Below, one piece after another: positions 1 through 9,164 of a stretch of 64,000 nt of DNA. The stretch lies in contig CALXDD010000004.1 of NCBI GenBank assembly GCA_944386985.1, positions 62,001 to 126,000 of the forward strand, in the 5' to 3' direction. The translations under genes and the position numbers were made by a program. The first letter of the stretch is position 1; each line of letters opens with the position of its first letter. Origin of the DNA: an uncultured Oscillospiraceae bacterium (lineage in GTDB: Bacteria; Bacillota; Clostridia; Oscillospirales; Oscillospiraceae). The notes below the pieces were generated by a model. The model was not told the DNA's origin. It searched no databases and was given only the letters and a program-made list of their open reading frames with translations.

Positions 1-352
1 TAGCCGCCGACACCTCTTCAATAGCGGTAAAGTTCAGCGGGTCGGACATCCCCAGATACAGCTCGGCTCGGGTGGCACGCACCGGGACTACCCGGTACTT
101 TTTTGCGATGCTCTTGGGCACCAGTTGAGCCATTTCCGATGAGATCGTACAGGCGTTCAGATCGATGAACTCCAGCCCCAGCTGGGTCATCAGGGCCTCG
201 ATCACCTGGTTTTCCGTAATGATGTGGTTATCCCGCAGGATGTCGCCCAGGCGCTTGCCGTTTTCTTTCTGCAGCTTGAGGGCTTCCTGCAGCTGCTCCT
301 GGGTAATGGTGCCGTTGCCCACCAGCAGGTCGCCCAGTCGCGTGTACTTCAT
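1..352 (-). CDS. GspE/PilB-type assembly ATPase, N-terminal part (partial, runs off window)
   Basis: The first 117 residues of a protein that starts MKYTRLGDLLVGNGTITQEQ and continues beyond the left edge. The pattern LGDLLV...ITQEQLQEAL followed by a second helical repeat (RLGDILRDNHIITENQVIEAL) and IDL...PKSIAKKYRVVPV is the MshEN / T2SSE N-terminal domain that precedes the hexameric ATPase of type II secretion and type IV pilus systems. The ATPase core with Walker motifs lies outside the window, so assembly versus retraction cannot be told. The start overlaps the stop of the upstream pseudopilin gene by ATGA, so it is the fifth visible gene of one minus-strand operon. MshEN domains can bind cyclic di-GMP in some family members; that is family knowledge, not something shown here. 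Confidence 0.85.
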   Translation of the reverse strand, partial: MKYTRLGDLLVGNGTITQEQLQEALKLQKENGKRLGDILRDNHIITENQVIEALMTQLGLEFIDLNACTISSEMAQLVPKSIAKKYRVVPVRATRAELYLGMSDPLNFTAIEEVSAA

Positions 353-867
353 GTGCTTCCTCCCTCTTCACCGGCGCCGCCATTGAGGCAGCGAACGGAA
401 AATTCGGTTTCATTGGAAACGGAGCTGCGGCCGGTCACTTTTAATTGGACCGTAAAAAGCTTGGCCGTTTGATCATAAACGATGCTCCATGCCTCAATCC
501 GGTAGGTCCCGTTTCCGTAGGCTCCACCGGAGAGCATCTGGCGGCTGTTGGCCTCCAGCTGCGCGTTCTCGTTGAGGGACAGGGTTGTGTTGCGGCCGTA
601 ATTGACGCTGGTATAGCGCAGGAGCTCTCCTCCCCCGCCAGTTACCACGTCCCGGGCGTAGCGCAGCTCGTTGGACAGAAGGTCAGTAAGGGTAGACAGG
701 AGCAGCTGGCTTTCCGCCTCGCCGGTCATCTTACTGTAGCTGTTCTGGACCATAAATAAGCCGGTGTTGAGCATCAGTCCCAGCAGAGCCAGCACCCCTG
801 CCGCCGCAACCATCTCCACCAGGGTCAGGCCCCGGCTGCTTTTCAGCTTTCGGCGCAGGCGGTTCAT
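349..867 (-). CDS. Minor pseudopilin, PulJ/PilW-like
   Basis: A 172-residue protein with a class III prepilin leader: basic MNRLRRKLKSSRG, then cleavage before LTLVE and a hydrophobic helix (VAAAGVLALLGLMLNTGLF). Glu at mature position 5 is present, as in true pilin subunits. The rest is a beta-rich domain of about 130 residues without recognisable motifs. Such proteins are processed by the prepilin peptidase PilD and act as minor components at the pilus or pseudopilus tip. It overlaps both neighbours by four bases (ATGA at 864-867 and at 349-352), so it is translationally coupled inside the operon. The J/W-type assignment rests on gene order and size; the prepilin call is firm. Confidence 0.85.
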   Translation of the reverse strand: MNRLRRKLKSSRGLTLVEMVAAAGVLALLGLMLNTGLFMVQNSYSKMTGEAESQLLLSTLTDLLSNELRYARDVVTGGGGELLRYTSVNYGRNTTLSLNENAQLEANSRQMLSGGAYGNGTYRIEAWSIVYDQTAKLFTVQLKVTGRSSVSNETEFSVRCLNGGAGEEGGST

Positions 868-1190
868 GGTCCGACACCCCCGGCGGCGGTGTCCAGGGCG
901 TAGGAATATAGTCCCTCTCCCCCATACACCTGAATGGGAATGTCAATCGATGTGCCGCCCTCCGTCAACGCAATGGTCCCGTCTTTCACAGGGGTTTGGC
1001 GGCTTTCTGCTGCCGTCAGGGTCTCATAGAAATACTCGTCCGACGTGTCCGCCTGTCGACCCAGGTTGGAGGAAACTGCAACGCCCCCCAGCAGCATCGC
1101 CACCGACAAGGCGGCGATGAGGATGGACGCCAGCACCTCTACCAGGGTCTCGCCCCGCTGGCTGCGAAGCTTTCTTTTCAGCACTGTCAT
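864..1190 (-). CDS. Minor pseudopilin, GspI/PilV-like
   Basis: A 108-residue prepilin starting MTVLKRKLRSQRG, cleaved before ETLVEVLASILIAALSVAMLL. The +5 Glu of the mature protein is present. I place the start at 1190 because it forms an ATGA overlap with the stop of the upstream gene; an upstream ATG in the same frame exists but would lie well inside that gene. The globular part is short (about 75 residues), typical of GspI/PilV-class minor pilins that dock to other tip pseudopilins. No catalytic function is expected. It sits between the PilX-like and PulJ-like genes, the usual grouping of minor pilins in one operon. Confidence 0.8.
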   Translation of the reverse strand: MTVLKRKLRSQRGETLVEVLASILIAALSVAMLLGGVAVSSNLGRQADTSDEYFYETLTAAESRQTPVKDGTIALTEGGTSIDIPIQVYGGEGLYSYALDTAAGGVGP

Positions 1191-1930
1191 GACCCTGCCT
1201 CCCCTTCTCCCAGAATGGTAATCCAGCCAAGAGTCCATTTCATTGCCTCTGTGGAGTGGGTGCCTACTGCCGGCGGTGTGGAAACGGTGGGCTTACTCTC
1301 CTTCGGAGTCAGCTCAGCTTCGACTTTGTAGGTATCCAGTCCGTCCAGATATGCGGTAATATAGATGGCGTAGGAGTCTTTTACCTCCAGGGTAATGTGA
1401 ACTGGAGCGGCGTCCAGTTCCGTGCCGGTAACGGGGGTAAGGGTGAGCGCATGAGAGGAAATGGCGCCGGATTTGGGTTCTATAATCGTAATTTCGCTTC
1501 CAGTCAAAGAACTGCTGATTTCCTCAGCAAAAAGAAGTTCAAAGTCATTCAAAAGGACATTTACCAAATTCCCGTCTCCTGGGGCAGGACTGGTATGGGT
1601 GTACGTTCCGTCCAACTGGCGTAAATATTTCAGAATTTTTGTTCCTGTTACTTCCCCGGCATCGTCCGTAATATCTTCGGTCTCTTCCCAATACTCGTAC
1701 CGCCCCCGATACTCACACCGGTTGAGCTCATCACACAGTGTGCTCACAGCACTGGAGAGCGCCAGATAGATCTGGTGCTCCTCCAGGTTGCTGCGGTGCT
1801 TGCCGGCGTTGGCCGCTGCCGCCATCAAAATGGAGGCGGTGACCATGGAGCAGATCAGCAGAAACAGCAGAGCCAACAGCATGGAGGCCCCCTTCTGACT
1901 GCGCAGCTTTTGGAATATCGCATCCATCAT
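1187..1930 (-). CDS. PilX-like membrane-anchored pilus assembly protein
   Basis: A 247-residue protein with basic N-terminus MMDAIFQKLRSQKG, followed by ASMLLALLFLLICSMVTASIL, a single hydrophobic helix, then a soluble region. The Lys-Gly-Ala site resembles a prepilin cleavage site, but mature position 5 is Leu rather than Glu, as is common in PilX-N type proteins. It overlaps the giant pseudopilin stop by ATGA (1927-1930) and the following gene by ATGA. Position in the operon suggests a minor pseudopilin or accessory tip protein. Whether it is processed by the prepilin peptidase cannot be read from the sequence. Confidence 0.7.
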   Translation of the reverse strand: MMDAIFQKLRSQKGASMLLALLFLLICSMVTASILMAAAANAGKHRSNLEEHQIYLALSSAVSTLCDELNRCEYRGRYEYWEETEDITDDAGEVTGTKILKYLRQLDGTYTHTSPAPGDGNLVNVLLNDFELLFAEEISSSLTGSEITIIEPKSGAISSHALTLTPVTGTELDAAPVHITLEVKDSYAIYITAYLDGLDTYKVEAELTPKESKPTVSTPPAVGTHSTEAMKWTLGWITILGEGEAGS

Positions 1931-4900
1931 GGCTGCCCCTCCTCTGTCTCTGTGCCTGCTCCCCCTTCTTCAGCGGTTTCTTCTTTGATTTCCACCGTCA
2001 GATCCTTCCACACAATGTGCGTGCTGCCGGCATATTCATACTGGATCTGGATTCGTACCGAGGCATAGGCCGGATAGTTGGTTTGAGGATAAGCCGAGAT
2101 GGACAGGGTGCCGATTTGATCCTGTCCCTGCGCATCCTTGGCCCATTCCACCAAAAGAATGTCCTTGTATTCCTGGAGCACCTCCTCAAAACCGACAATG
2201 GTCAAGCCGGAGATTTCCACCGGATCTCCATCTACCGCCACGGTAAACTCATTTTCTCCTCTGCCCGTATATTCCAGAGACTGCGATTGCTCCTGACGAT
2301 CGGCCGCAAAGGTAAATGCCAGGGGCTTCAAAGTGATCTCCGGGGTGACAAGACGCAGAGCAATGGAGCTGGTGGCATGGTAGCCGTTGCCCTGGTATGT
2401 AAAGTCGTATCCCACCGTCATCTGGGTATTGCCGGATTTCGTGCCGCTGGCGGCGGTAAGGGACAGGCCGCCTTCCTGCGCAATGGAGGCCGCGGCAAAG
2501 TAGTCCGGATCAATTTCCACTGTGATGTTCTCAAGCGCAATGGAGAGCTCCTCCGCCAGCGCTTTGTCACTGTGATCCCGCAGTTCCAGAGCGGTCTTAA
2601 CCGTCTCATTGGTAAAGACCAGCACAGGGGAATCAGCCTTGGCCGCCAGACGCAGCTCTGCCGTCACGTTGACCTCAATGTCCAGGGTGTATTCGCTGCC
2701 GCCTGAGGTATAGGTTACGGTAACCACGGTACTGCCCGCTTTGAGCGGGACAATGGACAATGTCTGAGTCCCATCTCCATTGGGGGTCAGATCCGCTTTG
2801 GCGACGTCCTTATTCTCGTCCTGGATTCTAAGATTCCAGGTGCCGCCCAGAGATACCCCCTCTAAGGAGAGGATCTCGGTATATACCGCGCCTTTGTCCT
2901 CTGTCTTATAATCGGCAAACAGATCCAGATTCACCGGCAGCGCGCCGTTTTCCCGGCGGATACCTGCCAGAGGCCAATCTCCATAGTGGACATTGGCTTT
3001 TCCGTTCTCAACCAGGCTGCTGGACTGAGTGAGGATGGTGGGGAAGGGATAATCGTGCCCCAGCAGGCTGGGAGCGCAGCCGAAACTGTACCGTCCGGAG
3101 AGGGGATTGCCGCCGGAGGAGATGGTGGTGACAGTGGAAAATTTTTCGTTGGCGTCGGTAATCTTAGCGTTGAGCCTGGCCAGCAGGCCGGTGGTGCTGT
3201 TCGGATCGGTATCCTCCATTTGGGCGTAGGTCATGCCGATGACATCACCGTTTCCTCTGGTGTCAGTTTCCGCCATGATAATCCCAGATGCATCCGTGGT
3301 TTGGATGCCATTGGGGTTATTCCGCATCACAACCGCTTCCAGATAGTAGTTATTGATATAGGTAGTTGTCCCTTTGTCACTGGTATTCTGTCCGACACCT
3401 TGCCCCGCGGTATCCCGCAGATCGCCATTGCCCCCGATGGCATATAGTGCGGTAATACCGCCGCCATACTGCAAAGCATTACTGTTGGAATCCCAAAATG
3501 TTTTGACCGGCTTGTCATCCTGATCCGGTAGCTCCACATAGGTATAGCAATTCTCAATGGTATTGGTCAGCTTTTTCTGGCCGCTTTGGCCGATTTGTGT
3601 TGTGCCTACTGACAGCGGCTTGATGTAGATGCCGCCGGAGATGCCGCCGATATAAATGCCGCGTGCCGCATCAACCTGCGCATCCTTCACCTGAATGCTG
3701 CCGCCGGAATAACAGCTGGAGATGCTGCCCTGGCTGGCGCCCACCAGGCCGCCCACCCGGACATTATCATTATCGTGAGATTTCAGCACAAGATCCGTCA
3801 CCGCGCTGCAGCCAAAGAGATTCATATTGGAGATCCCCACCAGACCGCCCAGTCCGGTGCCGCCCCAGCCGCCACCGCCGGTGTGGCTGTCGGTAATGGT
3901 ATAGCCTGCCACGGCGCAGTTTTCAATGGCGCTGCCCTGGGTGGAGGCTGCCAGTCCGGCCAGGCCGCCGATGGCGTACCAGGTGCTCTCCGTGCTGCCT
4001 TGTGAGTTGTCATAGCTCTCCACAAACCCCTTGCCATCCTCTGAGTAGAGGACTACATTCCGCAGCACACCGTTGAATACCGCGCCAAAGAGGCCGGCAC
4101 AAGAGGACTTTTGTCCCTGAATGTTCACATTTGCGATCAGGTAGTCCTGCCCGTCATAGGTGCCTCCGAACCAGCCGGACAAAGAACCGGTTTGCCCGGC
4201 CTGCTGATCATAAAACTCCGCAATGGGAGTGTAAGTCGAATTACTGCCGGTTAGATCGTGGCTTTGTTCCCAGTGGAAGGGGCGGGTGGTTTGGTAGCCG
4301 TTTTGAATGTAGCACAAGTATGGGAATGCAGTATTATTGTCCTTGGTAAGAACGGTATCCGTATCTTTATTCGCAGAATTCCAGTTGATAAACTGCAGCT
4401 GGTCGATGGAACGCACCTCATAGGGGTTCGTTTCCGTGCCCGGCAGAACAGTGGGAGCGTTGGTGTTCTGGAGTACGCCGGCTTCACAGGACATGGCGTC
4501 GGCAAAGAACGGGTTGAGCTGTACGGTCAGAGAACGCGCTCCCTGTTCCAGCTTCCAGGTGCCGCAGAGGGGCTGGCTGTTGACGCCTGCCGCAGAAGTA
4601 TATAACCCCGCGCTGTCCGCTGCGGTTCCCCAGGTGTTGTAGCTGTGGAAGGTGTACTTCCCGCCCATCAGATCGGACAACGCCTTGTTAACATCTGTGT
4701 TTTCCAATCCTTCATCGGGAATAAAAAACGAATTGTTGCCGTATCCAATTCCTGTGCTGGTCAGCGTGGTATCCATGAACTCTCCCTGAGTTTCTGCCTG
4801 GGAGAAATATCCATACCCGTACTCGGTGACCACGCCGCCGTCCCCATGGGCGGTGGAAAGTGTGCCGCTTTTCACTGCCTGATTGTCTGCTGTCACGGAG

Positions 4901-7900
4901 ATGGCGCTGATATGGTAAGATTCGGTCGTACCAATGGTCAGCTTCTCCCAGTAATACACGCCCATAGTGCCCAGGTCCATCCGCTCAGGCCACTGGCCAT
5001 AGTGGATCAACGACACAGTGCCGTTCTCCTCCGCTGTAACCACGGCGGGGTAGGGGTAAACTTCCTTCCAACTGGACGCGGCTCCCCACTCCATGTCCAG
5101 CGCATCAACGGCATCACTCTCGTCCTGCCCTGTCAGAGCCTCCCATGCTACGGGGACGGCATAGGGGTCCTTATACAGGGCGGCATAATTTTCTTCCCGG
5201 TAGGTGAAATTTCCGTTGTTGAGATAGACACAGTTCTGGGAGTTATCAGGGCAGAAACCGTAGCGCTGCGCATCGCCGTCGGCCAACAGGCAGACGGCAG
5301 CATAGCTGCGGGAGAGAGTCGCGCTGCTGCGCCCGGCAAAGCCGCAGGCGTATACTGTGCCGTACCGGGCCTGGGTAACCGATACCTTGCCCACGGCGTA
5401 GCACTGGTCGATGATGCCGCCGGCGGTGTTTTCTCCCACAAATCCTCCCGCATAGGCATGGGACATGGAGGCTTCCGCAGCGATGGACGCGCCCTCCACG
5501 GCGCTGCTCTGTATGGCGCCGCGGTTCTCGCCCACCAGACCGCCCAGGTAGATGGTGCTGTACTGATAGCCGTTGGCCTGCATCTGCACTCCGAAGGCGG
5601 CGCAGTTATCCACCGTACCTCCGTTGTATCCGGCCAGCGCGCCTGCATACAGGGTCTCGGAGCTGCTGCCCGATTGGGTCACGGAGAGAACATCACCATC
5701 TTGCATCTGGTAAACAATATCCTGGAGCACGCCGGTGCTGTACCCAAACAGGCCCACATACTGGTAGGTACTCCCTTCTTGATCCCGAGCGGCAGGAACC
5801 ACCCCGGCAATGCTGTGACAGTTGCCGTAATAGATGCACCGGAAGGGACTCGCCGCGTCCAGGCCAATGGGAGCCTGAGACCAACTGCCGGTAAACAGAT
5901 CGTACCCCTTGTAGGTATCGTAGCTGAGATCCAGCTGCTGGAGGAAACGGTATTGGTTGCTGCTGGAGTAGTAGCTCGCAAATTTGCTCAGATTATAGAG
6001 GTGTCGTGGGGTGCGCACTTCCACCTGCAGCCGCTTGGCCTTGGCGGGAAGATCCTCCTCTTTGACCTCGTCGGTGGAGAGGACGGTGTTGGCAAAGTGG
6101 GGACTATAGTAATAGCTTTTTTGTGTCCCCGCTGCATCCGCCGCGTCAGGAATATCTTGAATCGTAATTTTCTGGTAAAAATTTTTGGAAACATAGCCGC
6201 TGTTGACAACCTTATCCGGCAAGGGGAGAAGATAGTAGTCATCCTCTTGGCCAGAGATATCCGCTACATGCTGCACTTGATACATGGCGTAAGCGGAATC
6301 ATCTTCACCGGCTCCATTCACATAGGAGAACGATTGCGTTTTTGAATTCCCATCTTCGTCTGTATAAGTCACTTTCAGCTCGATCGAAATGCCGGCGGTA
6401 AAATTTGTACCCTTGTAGGCCACGGCATATCCATCTTCCACCGCGGTTTTATCGTGAAACAGGTGGCTCAGTCCGCTGATATTAAAACCGTAGGAACCGT
6501 CGCCGTAGGCTTCATAGTACACCAGACTGCCGTTTTGAAACTGCGCTCCCCAGTCCCCCCAGTGGTCCAGCGCTCTCAGGCCGGGGTAAGTAAAGGTGGT
6601 GAGGGACAGGGTGGTCTGAAGGTTGTAAGGGTGGGACTGAACAATGCTTTTGGCGGTAAAAACACCGCTGCCGAAGAGAGTATCCCACTGGGTGGAGTCG
6701 ATGAGGGTACTGTAAGACTCACCCAGATCGGCATCCTGTTCAAAGGCAAAGTGGTCGGAATCAAGGAAGTGGGTCAAAGAATATGTACCTTCTTCGCACA
6801 AAGGATAGTTGGTTGCCGTCTCCGCTGCCGTAAACAGCATGGCGCTGTAAGAGCTTGTTACCGTCGCGGTACCGCCGCCCAGGCACAGCCCGGCGGCCTC
6901 AGCTGGTGTAGTTCCGCTGTCGATAAACCCCACGGCATAGCTGCCGTAAATGTCGGCGCTCCCCGTCAGATCGCCCACCAGGCCCCCTGCGGCAGGCCCG
7001 GCCAAATAGGAGGCAGCATAGGAGCGGTCAATATCCAGTTCGCTGCCCTCGCCCACCAGTCCGCCCACAGGTCCGATACTTTTCACCAGTGAGGAGGCGG
7101 AGCAGCCGGTTATGGTGGAGCTGGTCAGCTTTCCCGCCAAACCGCCTGCCGGGCCGCTGCCGGTAATCTGGTAGTTGATTTTGGTGGCGCTGTCACCCAG
7201 CACATCCCGCAGGTTGGTGGTCTCCTCGGAGCGGTTCTCCCAGTAGATCTGACAGTTGTTGATGGTTAGGTTGCTGCCATTGCCCACCAGCACGCCTGCC
7301 GGACCGCCGCTGCCTGTAAGTACAGTATTCGCCAGGCGGATATTCTCTAACGTTTTTCTTGTACCGGCCTCGCCTGAAAAATTACCGAACATACCGGCGG
7401 ACGCACCGGTTCCACTGATATTCAGATCGTAGATGGAAAACTCTCCACCGTCATAGCTGTTTAGAGCCGTATTCTCAATGGGCCGGAATTTATAGCCCTC
7501 CACCCCATAGATGTCGCTCTTTTGCACCGCCTTGGTCTTCTCAGCGGCCACCTCAGACCAATCTGCGCTCAGGTTTTGCAGGTGGCGCAGGCAGGTGATG
7601 TAGGCGGTGTCCCCATCGCTGCCCTTGGCAAACAGGCTGTTGTCGCTGGCACTCTTCCGGGCGCCGTTGACCTCCAAGGCGTCTCCTGTGTAGCTTACCT
7701 CTGCGGAAACCGTGAAATCATCGCCGTAAGTCAGCCCAGCGGCGCCATGGAAGGGAATATCTTTAAATTGTTTCCCGGTTCCGGTCAAAGAATCCAGTGT
7801 CCAGGTGTAGACATGGGTGATATAGGATACTTCTTCCGTATAGACATGATCCGCATCACCGTCAATCTGCTCCAGCGTAGTAGTCTGCTCCTGATAGGTC

Positions 7901-8595
7901 AAAGTCACATCCAGCTTGACGTGATCATCCTCGCCCATAGTATGAAGAGTCCTGGGCACCCAGTAAGTGACCTCCACCCGCAGCGTATCCTCGTTATAGA
8001 TATTGATCACCGGAGTGCGAAGGGAGATGGTGGTGCCGCTTTCGGCGGACTCACCCCCGTAGTAACCCACCATAGGCTTGCGGTCCATACGGTCGACTTT
8101 GGTCGCGGCCCGCCATTCTTCATAGAAGTCGGGGAAATGATCCCCCACCTCAAGGTCCTGATCACAGAAAAACACGTCAATCACGCTGCCGCTCTCCGGC
8201 TCATAGGTGATCCAGAAGTCCCCATCCCACAGAGTGGGGTCGATTGTTCCGCTGGGAAGCAGCTGGGACATATGAGAACTGTCACAATGAATATAGTAGA
8301 CGGTGATCTGGATTCCTCCGTCGGAATTGGGAATAACTTCCACATTTTTAATAAAATTTCCATCCTCAACAACCAATCCATCCAACTGCTGACTGCTGTG
8401 CAGGAGGATGGCCCGGTTCTGGGCGGCCAGAAAGATCTCTTTGGCGGAGTTGTCCAGCCGGGCCAGTTGTAAATAGCGCATATAGGTCACGATCCCCACA
8501 ACAGACAGCGCCAGAAAAACCAGGGTGATCAGTATAACAAGCAGCATTTCCTGTATGGTGAAGCCATGCTGGTTGTATTTCTTTCCAACATTCAT
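1927..8595 (-). CDS. Giant GLUG-repeat pseudopilin (2222 aa), candidate pilus-tip adhesin
   Basis: First visible gene of the pilus operon. The start at 8595 is chosen because AGGGGG lies about 8 nt upstream and the product begins with a prepilin leader: MNVGKKYNQHG cleaved before FTIQEMLLVILI, with Glu at +5 and one hydrophobic helix. Beyond it lie about 2150 residues. They contain clusters of GLUG-type repeats (motif GGLVGENRG and variants with CYAVG or SYAVGF) around residues 430-560, 1010-1100 and 1540-1640, in a beta-helix-like context. Near residues 1900-1980 there is a bacterial Ig-like (BIG2-like) stretch, followed by further beta-rich segments to the C-terminus. GLUG repeats occur in secreted adhesins and metalloproteases. 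Typical pilins are 120-200 residues, so this one is about ten times larger. I infer a surface adhesin held in the pilus by its pilin helix; ligand unknown. An in-frame ATG at 8793 has no good ribosome binding site. Confidence 0.8.
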   Translation of the reverse strand: MNVGKKYNQHGFTIQEMLLVILITLVFLALSVVGIVTYMRYLQLARLDNSAKEIFLAAQNRAILLHSSQQLDGLVVEDGNFIKNVEVIPNSDGGIQITVYYIHCDSSHMSQLLPSGTIDPTLWDGDFWITYEPESGSVIDVFFCDQDLEVGDHFPDFYEEWRAATKVDRMDRKPMVGYYGGESAESGTTISLRTPVINIYNEDTLRVEVTYWVPRTLHTMGEDDHVKLDVTLTYQEQTTTLEQIDGDADHVYTEEVSYITHVYTWTLDSLTGTGKQFKDIPFHGAAGLTYGDDFTVSAEVSYTGDALEVNGARKSASDNSLFAKGSDGDTAYITCLRHLQNLSADWSEVAAEKTKAVQKSDIYGVEGYKFRPIENTALNSYDGGEFSIYDLNISGTGASAGMFGNFSGEAGTRKTLENIRLANTVLTGSGGPAGVLVGNGSNLTINNCQIYWENRSEETTNLRDVLGDSATKINYQITGSGPAGGLAGKLTSSTITGCSASSLVKSIGPVGGLVGEGSELDIDRSYAASYLAGPAAGGLVGDLTGSADIYGSYAVGFIDSGTTPAEAAGLCLGGGTATVTSSYSAMLFTAAETATNYPLCEEGTYSLTHFLDSDHFAFEQDADLGESYSTLIDSTQWDTLFGSGVFTAKSIVQSHPYNLQTTLSLTTFTYPGLRALDHWGDWGAQFQNGSLVYYEAYGDGSYGFNISGLSHLFHDKTAVEDGYAVAYKGTNFTAGISIELKVTYTDEDGNSKTQSFSYVNGAGEDDSAYAMYQVQHVADISGQEDDYYLLPLPDKVVNSGYVSKNFYQKITIQDIPDAADAAGTQKSYYYSPHFANTVLSTDEVKEEDLPAKAKRLQVEVRTPRHLYNLSKFASYYSSSNQYRFLQQLDLSYDTYKGYDLFTGSWSQAPIGLDAASPFRCIYYGNCHSIAGVVPAARDQEGSTYQYVGLFGYSTGVLQDIVYQMQDGDVLSVTQSGSSSETLYAGALAGYNGGTVDNCAAFGVQMQANGYQYSTIYLGGLVGENRGAIQSSAVEGASIAAEASMSHAYAGGFVGENTAGGIIDQCYAVGKVSVTQARYGTVYACGFAGRSSATLSRSYAAVCLLADGDAQRYGFCPDNSQNCVYLNNGNFTYREENYAALYKDPYAVPVAWEALTGQDESDAVDALDMEWGAASSWKEVYPYPAVVTAEENGTVSLIHYGQWPERMDLGTMGVYYWEKLTIGTTESYHISAISVTADNQAVKSGTLSTAHGDGGVVTEYGYGYFSQAETQGEFMDTTLTSTGIGYGNNSFFIPDEGLENTDVNKALSDLMGGKYTFHSYNTWGTAADSAGLYTSAAGVNSQPLCGTWKLEQGARSLTVQLNPFFADAMSCEAGVLQNTNAPTVLPGTETNPYEVRSIDQLQFINWNSANKDTDTVLTKDNNTAFPYLCYIQNGYQTTRPFHWEQSHDLTGSNSTYTPIAEFYDQQAGQTGSLSGWFGGTYDGQDYLIANVNIQGQKSSCAGLFGAVFNGVLRNVVLYSEDGKGFVESYDNSQGSTESTWYAIGGLAGLAASTQGSAIENCAVAGYTITDSHTGGGGWGGTGLGGLVGISNMNLFGCSAVTDLVLKSHDNDNVRVGGLVGASQGSISSCYSGGSIQVKDAQVDAARGIYIGGISGGIYIKPLSVGTTQIGQSGQKKLTNTIENCYTYVELPDQDDKPVKTFWDSNSNALQYGGGITALYAIGGNGDLRDTAGQGVGQNTSDKGTTTYINNYYLEAVVMRNNPNGIQTTDASGIIMAETDTRGNGDVIGMTYAQMEDTDPNSTTGLLARLNAKITDANEKFSTVTTISSGGNPLSGRYSFGCAPSLLGHDYPFPTILTQSSSLVENGKANVHYGDWPLAGIRRENGALPVNLDLFADYKTEDKGAVYTEILSLEGVSLGGTWNLRIQDENKDVAKADLTPNGDGTQTLSIVPLKAGSTVVTVTYTSGGSEYTLDIEVNVTAELRLAAKADSPVLVFTNETVKTALELRDHSDKALAEELSIALENITVEIDPDYFAAASIAQEGGLSLTAASGTKSGNTQMTVGYDFTYQGNGYHATSSIALRLVTPEITLKPLAFTFAADRQEQSQSLEYTGRGENEFTVAVDGDPVEISGLTIVGFEEVLQEYKDILLVEWAKDAQGQDQIGTLSISAYPQTNYPAYASVRIQIQYEYAGSTHIVWKDLTVEIKEETAEEGGAGTETEEGQP

Positions 8596-9063
8596 GCCAG
8601 TTCCCCCTGTGTTCTGTGGTGTAAGCCTGGGATGTGGATCAACCCATGCTGTGTAATTGAAATCCTCCTCTGCGACTATAGATGCCAGTAAGGGGATTAC
8701 TGGTAGCTTTTTACTCCCGATATACCCTATTTGTACCTGCTGCGAAAGGTCGGCTAATATACTGATGAATGCATTCCGGCCATCAAGCGCCACTGTCGTT
8801 CTAACAATTTCGTGCGCCCAGATATAGCTACCATTTTACTGCGTTGTGGGATATTATATATTTTGAACCGCAAACTCTCTACCGCCGATGCAAAATCCAA
8901 GTCTAATTGTGTAAAATTTGTCCGCCGTGTATGCCATAACTATTATTGAATCGGTTTTTGGGGATGTGCCGGAAAACCGCCTTCTATTCTGCCGAAGGAG
9001 ATTTAGCTCATAGGCACAGTTTTGGGAAACCACAGGCATTCCCGCCGTTTTTTTATATATAAA
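8596..9063. other. Intergenic leader region upstream of the pilus operon
   Basis: About 470 bp without a convincing gene. It should hold the minus-strand promoter of the pilus operon. A TATAAT lies on the minus strand near 8856-8861 (within atattatata), but no good -35 is spaced from it. I looked for a cyclic di-GMP riboswitch, often found before pilus genes, and did not see its conserved core. A frame open for 66 codons leads into the pseudopilin but lacks a ribosome binding site. Confidence 0.4.
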
Positions 9064-9108
9064 AAATGCACCCCTCTGAAATCCGCAGATTTTCAGAGGG
9101 GTGCATTT
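9064..9108 (-). terminator. Rho-independent terminator of the LysR gene
   Basis: A perfect 18-bp stem (9064-9081 pairing with 9091-9108) with a 9-nt loop, core TGCACCCCTCTGAAA. Read on the minus strand it is followed by a T-rich run (positions 9063 down to about 9041). It lies about 60 bp beyond the LysR stop codon. Confidence 0.85.
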
Positions 9109-9164
9109 GTATTTCCGATTGTTTCCAGTGATTCAATATTGTATGATACAAATATTCCGTCCTC

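Noticed and set aside
4645-6345. Plus-strand frame of 566 codons
   Set aside because: It lies antisense to the giant pseudopilin, has no ribosome binding site and an odd composition; long open antisense frames are expected in GC-rich coding DNA.
3690-7300. Repetitive DNA that might suggest a CRISPR or tandem repeat array
   Set aside because: The recurring GC-rich words are codons of GLUG protein repeats with irregular spacing and no constant repeat-spacer pattern.
8596-9063. Cyclic di-GMP riboswitch before the pilus operon
   Set aside because: I looked for the conserved core of GEMM-type riboswitches on the minus strand and did not find it.
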